The translations under genes and the position numbers were made by a program. The notes under the pieces were generated by a model, which saw only the letters and a list, made by a program, of their open reading frames with translations, was not told the DNA's origin and ran no database searches. Of a stretch of DNA of 64,000 bases, positions 60,678 to 64,000 are shown piece by piece. The DNA comes from Brachybacterium sp042666875 (GTDB lineage: Bacteria > Actinomycetota > Actinomycetes > Actinomycetales > Dermabacteraceae), in contig NZ_JBHTCX010000017.1 in assembly GCF_042666875.1 (NCBI RefSeq), positions 248,001 through 312,000 of the forward strand, read 5' to 3'. Each line of letters starts with the position of its first letter. Positions within the stretch are counted from its first letter, which is position 1.

Positions 60678-61073
60678 TCAGTGGGCCGCGCCCTCGGCGG
60701 CCGGCAGCTCGATCTGCTGGCCGGCGGTGATGCGCCCGGTGGGCAGATGGTTGAGGTTGCGCGCCTCGGTCACGAACTCGTGCGGGCTCATCCCCTCCGG
60801 AGCGTACTGCTCGGCGTACCCCCACAGGGTGTCCCCGGCCTCGACGGTCACCGTGACCTGCTGCTCGTCCTCGGAGTCGGCGAGCGCGAACGGGACGTCG
60901 AAGGCGAGCAGCGCAGCGGCGGCCACCAGCAGGCCGAGCACGAAGGCGATCATCATCAGCACGAGGCGCCCGCGGCGACTGACCTCGAGTCGAACGTTCG
61001 CTCGACCGGCGCCCTCGCCCGGCTCGGTGCGGCGCTGCGGGAAGGGGAGAACAGCGGCTGTTTCCGTACGCAT
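60678..61073 (-). CDS. LysM membrane protein, SOS-linked cell division suppressor type (DivS/ChiZ-like)
   Basis: A 131-residue protein with a basic cytoplasmic part (1-36), one membrane helix (37-60) and an extracellular LysM domain (about 71-123: VTVEAGDTLWGYAEQYAPEGM...ITAGQQIELP). The arrangement divergent from lexA and upstream of nrdR is that of Rv2719c/ChiZ in Mycobacterium and DivS in Corynebacterium, which block division during DNA damage. Homology beyond LysM is low, as is usual. Start ATG 61073 has AGGAGTT 7 nt upstream, and a near-perfect LexA box ends 3 nt upstream of the start codon, overlapping the ribosome binding site. Confidence 0.85.
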   Translation of the reverse strand: MRTETAAVLPFPQRRTEPGEGAGRANVRLEVSRRGRLVLMMIAFVLGLLVAAAALLAFDVPFALADSEDEQQVTVTVEAGDTLWGYAEQYAPEGMSPHEFVTEARNLNHLPTGRITAGQQIELPAAEGAAH

Positions 61074-61075
61074 GT

Positions 61076-61091
61076 CCGAACTCCTGTTCGA
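61076..61091. promoter_or_regulatory. LexA (SOS) box 1
   Basis: CCGAAC-TCCT-GTTCGA matches the actinobacterial SOS consensus TCGAAC-N4-GTTCGA at 11 of 12 fixed positions. It lies just after the predicted transcription start of the LysM gene. Confidence 0.85.
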
Positions 61092-61106
61092 TCGAATGTG
61101 TGTGCG

Positions 61107-61136
61107 ACTGTAGCCCCATCGCCGCGCGACACGCAA
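61107..61136 (-). promoter_or_regulatory. Promoter of the LysM division suppressor gene
   Basis: On the minus strand TTGCGT (61136-61131), an 18-bp spacer and TACAGT (61112-61107). Transcription should start near 61100, directly before LexA box 1. Confidence 0.6.
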
Positions 61137-61144
61137 GGGAAACC

Positions 61145-61160
61145 TCGAACAGGTGTTTGG
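61145..61160. promoter_or_regulatory. LexA (SOS) box 2
   Basis: TCGAAC-AGGT-GTTTGG matches the consensus at 10 of 12 positions. It overlaps the -35 hexamer of the lexA promoter, so it is the likely autoregulatory site. Confidence 0.75.
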
Positions 61161-61185
61161 CATCCGGTGCGTGCCGCCCTACGCT
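61157..61185 (+). promoter_or_regulatory. lexA promoter
   Basis: TTGGCA (61157-61162), a 17-bp spacer and TACGCT (61180-61185). Start of transcription is expected near 61192, giving a leader of about 50 nt. Confidence 0.65.
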
Positions 61186-61243
61186 GGGTGACAGGACAAC
61201 GGAACCGCGAGGGTCCGACAGACGAAGCCAGGAGGCCTGCCCG

Positions 61244-61948
61244 ATGATGTCGAGCATCCCCACCCCCAGTCAGCCGACCAGGGCACGGGGCGACGCGCCG
61301 GCCGACGCCGCGACCGCCGGGCTCACCCGGCGCCAGCGCCTGGTGCTGGAGACCATCAATGCCGCGATCGCCGCGCGCGGGTACCCGCCGAGCATGCGGG
61401 AGATCGGTGACGCGGTCGGCCTGACCTCATCGTCGTCGGTCTCCCATCAGCTGCAGGCCCTCGAGCGCAAGGGGTTCCTGCGCCGCGACCCCAAGCGTCC
61501 GCGCGCGATGGAAGTGTTCCTGCCCGAGGACGACGGGGCCCCCGAGCCGCCGCCGGTTCCGGAGGTCTCCGCGAACTCCGTCTCGGTCCCCCTGGTCGGC
61601 CGGATCGCCGCAGGCGTCCCCATCACCGCCGAGGAGCAGATCGAAGACGTCTTCACCCTGCCCTCGCGCCTGGTGGGCGATGGGGACCTCTTCCTGCTGC
61701 AGGTCGTGGGCGACTCGATGATCGATGCCGCCATCTGCGACGGGGACTGGGTGGTCGTGCGCAGCCAGCAGGAGGCGCAGAAGGGCGAGATCGTCGCGGC
61801 GATGATCGACGGCGAGGCCACCGTCAAGACGTTCGCCCGCCGTGACGACCACGTCTGGTTGATGCCGCACAATCCGTCCTTCGCCCCGATCCTCGGGGAC
61901 CACGCCGAGATCCTGGGCAAGGTCGTGGCGGTGCTGCGCGCCGTCTGA
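61244..61948 (+). CDS. lexA: SOS repressor LexA
   Basis: A 234-residue repressor with an N-terminal winged helix (about 28-90; MREIGDAVGLTSSSSVSHQLQALERKGFL is the recognition region) and a C-terminal self-cleaving peptidase. The cleavage site is Ala123-Gly124 in RIAAGVPI, the nucleophile Ser158 in VVGDSMIDAA and the general base Lys195 in ATVKTFARR. RecA filaments trigger cleavage after DNA damage. Start ATG 61244, with AGGAGG 8-9 nt upstream; the adjacent ATG 61247 is equivalent. Two LexA boxes lie in the shared promoter region. Confidence 0.96.
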   Translation: MMSSIPTPSQPTRARGDAPADAATAGLTRRQRLVLETINAAIAARGYPPSMREIGDAVGLTSSSSVSHQLQALERKGFLRRDPKRPRAMEVFLPEDDGAPEPPPVPEVSANSVSVPLVGRIAAGVPITAEEQIEDVFTLPSRLVGDGDLFLLQVVGDSMIDAAICDGDWVVVRSQQEAQKGEIVAAMIDGEATVKTFARRDDHVWLMPHNPSFAPILGDHAEILGKVVAVLRAV

Positions 61949-62041
61949 TGCCGCCCAGGACGTGCTCCGCCCGTGGCGCCGCGTCGAGGCCCGTCCCCTG
62001 CTCTCCCGCTCAGTTCTCCACGCCGGTCAGCTCTCCGCCGC

Positions 62042-64000
62042 TCAGCTCTCGGCGAGACGGCGCAGCGCGCCGAGCGCGACCTCCGGGTCTGAGGTCGGCC
62101 ACAGCGGTGGCATGGACTCCCGCAGGAATCCTCCGTACCGGGCCGTCGCCAGTCGCGGATCCAGCACGGCGACCATCCCGCGGTCCTCGTGCGACCGGAT
62201 CAGGCGCCCGGCGCCCTGAGCCATCAGCAGCGCGGCGTGCTGGGCGGAGACCGACATGAACCCGTTGCCCCCGCGCTGACCGATCCGCTCCTGACGGGCC
62301 GAGGTCAGCGGCTCATCGGGGCGCGGGAAGGGGATCCGGTCGATGGTGACCAGACGCAGCGAGCGACCCGAGACGTCCACGCCCTGCCAGAGGGTGAGCG
62401 TTCCGAACAGGCTCGCGTCCTCGTCGTCGCGGAAGATCCGCACCAGGTTGGCCATCGAGTCCTCGCCCTGGACCCCGATCGTGAGATCGAGGCGGGCCCG
62501 CACGTGCTCCGCGGCGAGCTCGGCCCCACGCCGGGAGGAGAACAGGCACAGCGCTCCCCCGCGCGAGGCCTCGACCAGATCGGTGAGATGGTCGAGCATC
62601 GCGGGCGACGGCCCCTCGCGCCCGGGCTGGGGAAGGTGGCGCGCGGTGTAGAGGATGCCCTGGCGGCGGTACGCGAACGGGCTCCCGACGTCCAGCCCGG
62701 CCCACGCGCTCGAGTTCTCCAGCGGCGGGAGGGCGTCCGGCTCCATCCGGTCCGCTCGCGCAAGGCCCACCTCTCCGGCAGCGGGTTCGAACCGGCCGCC
62801 GAGGGCGAGCGTGGCCGAGGTGAGAACGGCAGTGCGGCTCTCCAGGATCGCGCCTCGCATGGCCGCGGCCACGCTGAGCGGCGCGACCTGGATGCTGGAG
62901 CGCCCGGTCGCCGGGGAGTGCGAGACCGAGACCACGTCGTCCTCCCCCGGGGACGCCAGTCGTTCACAGACGTCGATGATCTCCTGGAGGTTCGCCCTCA
63001 CGGCCTTGCGGGACCCCGCCGCGCCGACGGTGCCGTCCTCGCCGGCGTCCTTGGCGTCGGAGTGCGCGGTACGGGCCTCGATACGCAGCTGCTGGATCGC
63101 GTCGGCGAGCCGGTCCGGCAGGTCCCCGATCACTCGGCCGTCCGGCGCGAGTTCGAGCGCTTCACGCAGCTCCTCGGAGGCGTCGTCGAGCGCCGTGGCG
63201 GCCACACCCAGCCCGCGCAGGTCCCGCACCGTGCCGCGCAGCATCCCGGGGCTGAGCACCTCGGTGACGGCACCCGTCACGCGCCCGGAGAGGTCATGCG
63301 CCTCGTCGAAGACGACGACGTCGTGCTCGGGGATGATGCCGTGGTTGTCGAAGGCATCGATCGCCAGGAGCGCGTGGTTGGTCACGATGATGTCGACCTC
63401 GCGGGCCAGCTCCCGGCTGCGCTCGGCGAAGCACGAATCCACCATCGGGCACGTCCCGCCCAGACACTGGGAGCCGGTGACGGAGACCTGGCGCCAGGCG
63501 CGGTCGGAGACGGGATCGGCGAGGGAGTCGCGGTCTCCGCTGTCGGTCTCCTCCGCCCACTCGCGCAGTCGCCGCACCTGGTCCCCCAGGCGTTCGCTGC
63601 CGGTGCGGGCGGGGTCCGTCGAGGCCTCCGCGAACAGGGCCCCCGGGTCGATGTCGACCGGATAGCCGCCGTCGATCTTGTGGCGGCACAGGTAGTTGCC
63701 GCGTCCCTTCAGCAGCGAGAAGGTCGGGGTCCGGGGCAGGTGCGGGGCGAGGGCCTCGACGAGCCGCGGCAGGTCCTTGCGGACGATCTGCGTCTGCAGC
63801 GCGATGGTCGCCGTGGAGATGACCACGGGCCGGCGGCTGACCAGCGCGTGCCGCAGCGCAGGGACCAGATAGGCCAAGGACTTGCCGGTGCCCGTGCCCG
63901 CCTGCACCAGCAGGTGGCGACCGCCGCTCATCGCCGTCCCCACTGCCTCGGCCATGGCCTGCTGACCCGGCCGCGGCGACCCGCCGATGGCCGAGACCGC
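62042..64000 (-). CDS. DinG/XPD-type ATP-dependent DNA helicase, 5' end outside the window
   Basis: 652 residues are visible; the frame is open to the right edge, and the edge codons read AIGGSPRPGQQAMAEAV, the Q-motif region that precedes the first ATG seen at 63955, so the gene begins outside. Walker A AGTGTGKS, four Cys for a [4Fe-4S] cluster (90, 164, 169, 175 counted from that ATG), VVFDEAHDLS (DEAH box), and helicase domain 2 with LFGTLTLWQGVDVSGRSLRLVTIDRIPFPRPDEP and AQGAGRLIRSHEDRG. Such helicases unwind D-loops, R-loops and G-quadruplexes during repair. It is convergent with lexA, 93 bp apart, with no clear terminator between. Confidence 0.93.
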   Translation of the reverse strand, partial: AVSAIGGSPRPGQQAMAEAVGTAMSGGRHLLVQAGTGTGKSLAYLVPALRHALVSRRPVVISTATIALQTQIVRKDLPRLVEALAPHLPRTPTFSLLKGRGNYLCRHKIDGGYPVDIDPGALFAEASTDPARTGSERLGDQVRRLREWAEETDSGDRDSLADPVSDRAWRQVSVTGSQCLGGTCPMVDSCFAERSRELAREVDIIVTNHALLAIDAFDNHGIIPEHDVVVFDEAHDLSGRVTGAVTEVLSPGMLRGTVRDLRGLGVAATALDDASEELREALELAPDGRVIGDLPDRLADAIQQLRIEARTAHSDAKDAGEDGTVGAAGSRKAVRANLQEIIDVCERLASPGEDDVVSVSHSPATGRSSIQVAPLSVAAAMRGAILESRTAVLTSATLALGGRFEPAAGEVGLARADRMEPDALPPLENSSAWAGLDVGSPFAYRRQGILYTARHLPQPGREGPSPAMLDHLTDLVEASRGGALCLFSSRRGAELAAEHVRARLDLTIGVQGEDSMANLVRIFRDDEDASLFGTLTLWQGVDVSGRSLRLVTIDRIPFPRPDEPLTSARQERIGQRGGNGFMSVSAQHAALLMAQGAGRLIRSHEDRGMVAVLDPRLATARYGGFLRESMPPLWPTSDPEVALGALRRLAES

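Overview
The window is a stretch of ordinary chromosome from a very GC-rich actinobacterium. The gene order mraZ-rsmH-ftsL-ftsI-murE-murF-mraY-murD-ftsW-murG-murC-ftsQ-ftsZ-pgeF-sepF-yggT-divIVA-lspA-rluD, a lexA gene divergent from a LysM-type division suppressor with nrdR behind it, a seven-iron ferredoxin next to dapC, and a DUF3117 gene next to a LOG-family gene are all actinobacterial hallmarks. MurE carries the DNPR motif of meso-diaminopimelate (DAP) adding enzymes, and the succinylase-branch genes dapC, dapD and dapE are present. A Micrococcales member of the Dermabacteraceae type (Brachybacterium-like) fits best; this placement is an inference from gene content, not a search result.

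Layout. 1-10.3 kb: DAP biosynthesis (dapE, dapD, dapC) mixed with a LOG-family hydrolase, DUF3117, an FAD/NAD(P)-binding protein, a lysozyme-fold membrane protein, citrate synthase and ferredoxin. 10.5-13.8 kb: typA with two small membrane-protein genes, one a CDP-alcohol phosphatidyltransferase. 13.9-19.5 kb: a complete dipeptide-type ABC importer with fused ATPases. 19.8-26.2 kb: pgi, an MHS-type transporter, a flotillin and an acyl-CoA dehydrogenase. 26.2-33 kb: dnaE, an unknown gene, rluD, lspA, divIVA. 33-51.6 kb: the division and cell wall (dcw) cluster, all on the minus strand, mostly joined by 4-nt overlaps. 52.4-54.8 kb: DUF3040, dinB and a HEPN-domain gene. 55-60 kb: a spermidine-synthase-fold protein, cold-shock protein, PAC2 protein and a HelD/HelR-type RNA polymerase helicase. 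60.1-64 kb: nrdR, the LysM division suppressor, lexA and the 3' part of a DinG-like helicase that runs off the right edge.

How the parts connect. DAP made by the dap genes is the substrate of MurE; the MurF/MraY/MurD/MurG/MurC enzymes build lipid II, FtsW and FtsI polymerise and cross-link it at the septum organised by FtsZ, SepF, FtsQ and FtsL, and DivIVA directs polar growth. The cluster starts with MraZ, and five MraZ-type boxes with exact 10-nt phasing precede it. LexA boxes sit over both sides of the lexA/LysM intergenic region, so DNA damage should switch on a division inhibitor together with lexA.

No phage, insertion sequence, CRISPR array, rRNA or tRNA was recognised, and I did not find a clearly new multi-gene system. 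The less ordinary signals are regulatory and repeat-based: the mraZ operator, the SOS control region, a palindrome over the dppA promoter, hairpins between mraZ and rsmH and in several leaders, and tandem or direct repeats that have expanded disordered parts of FtsZ, FtsQ and MurC or that cross stop codons.
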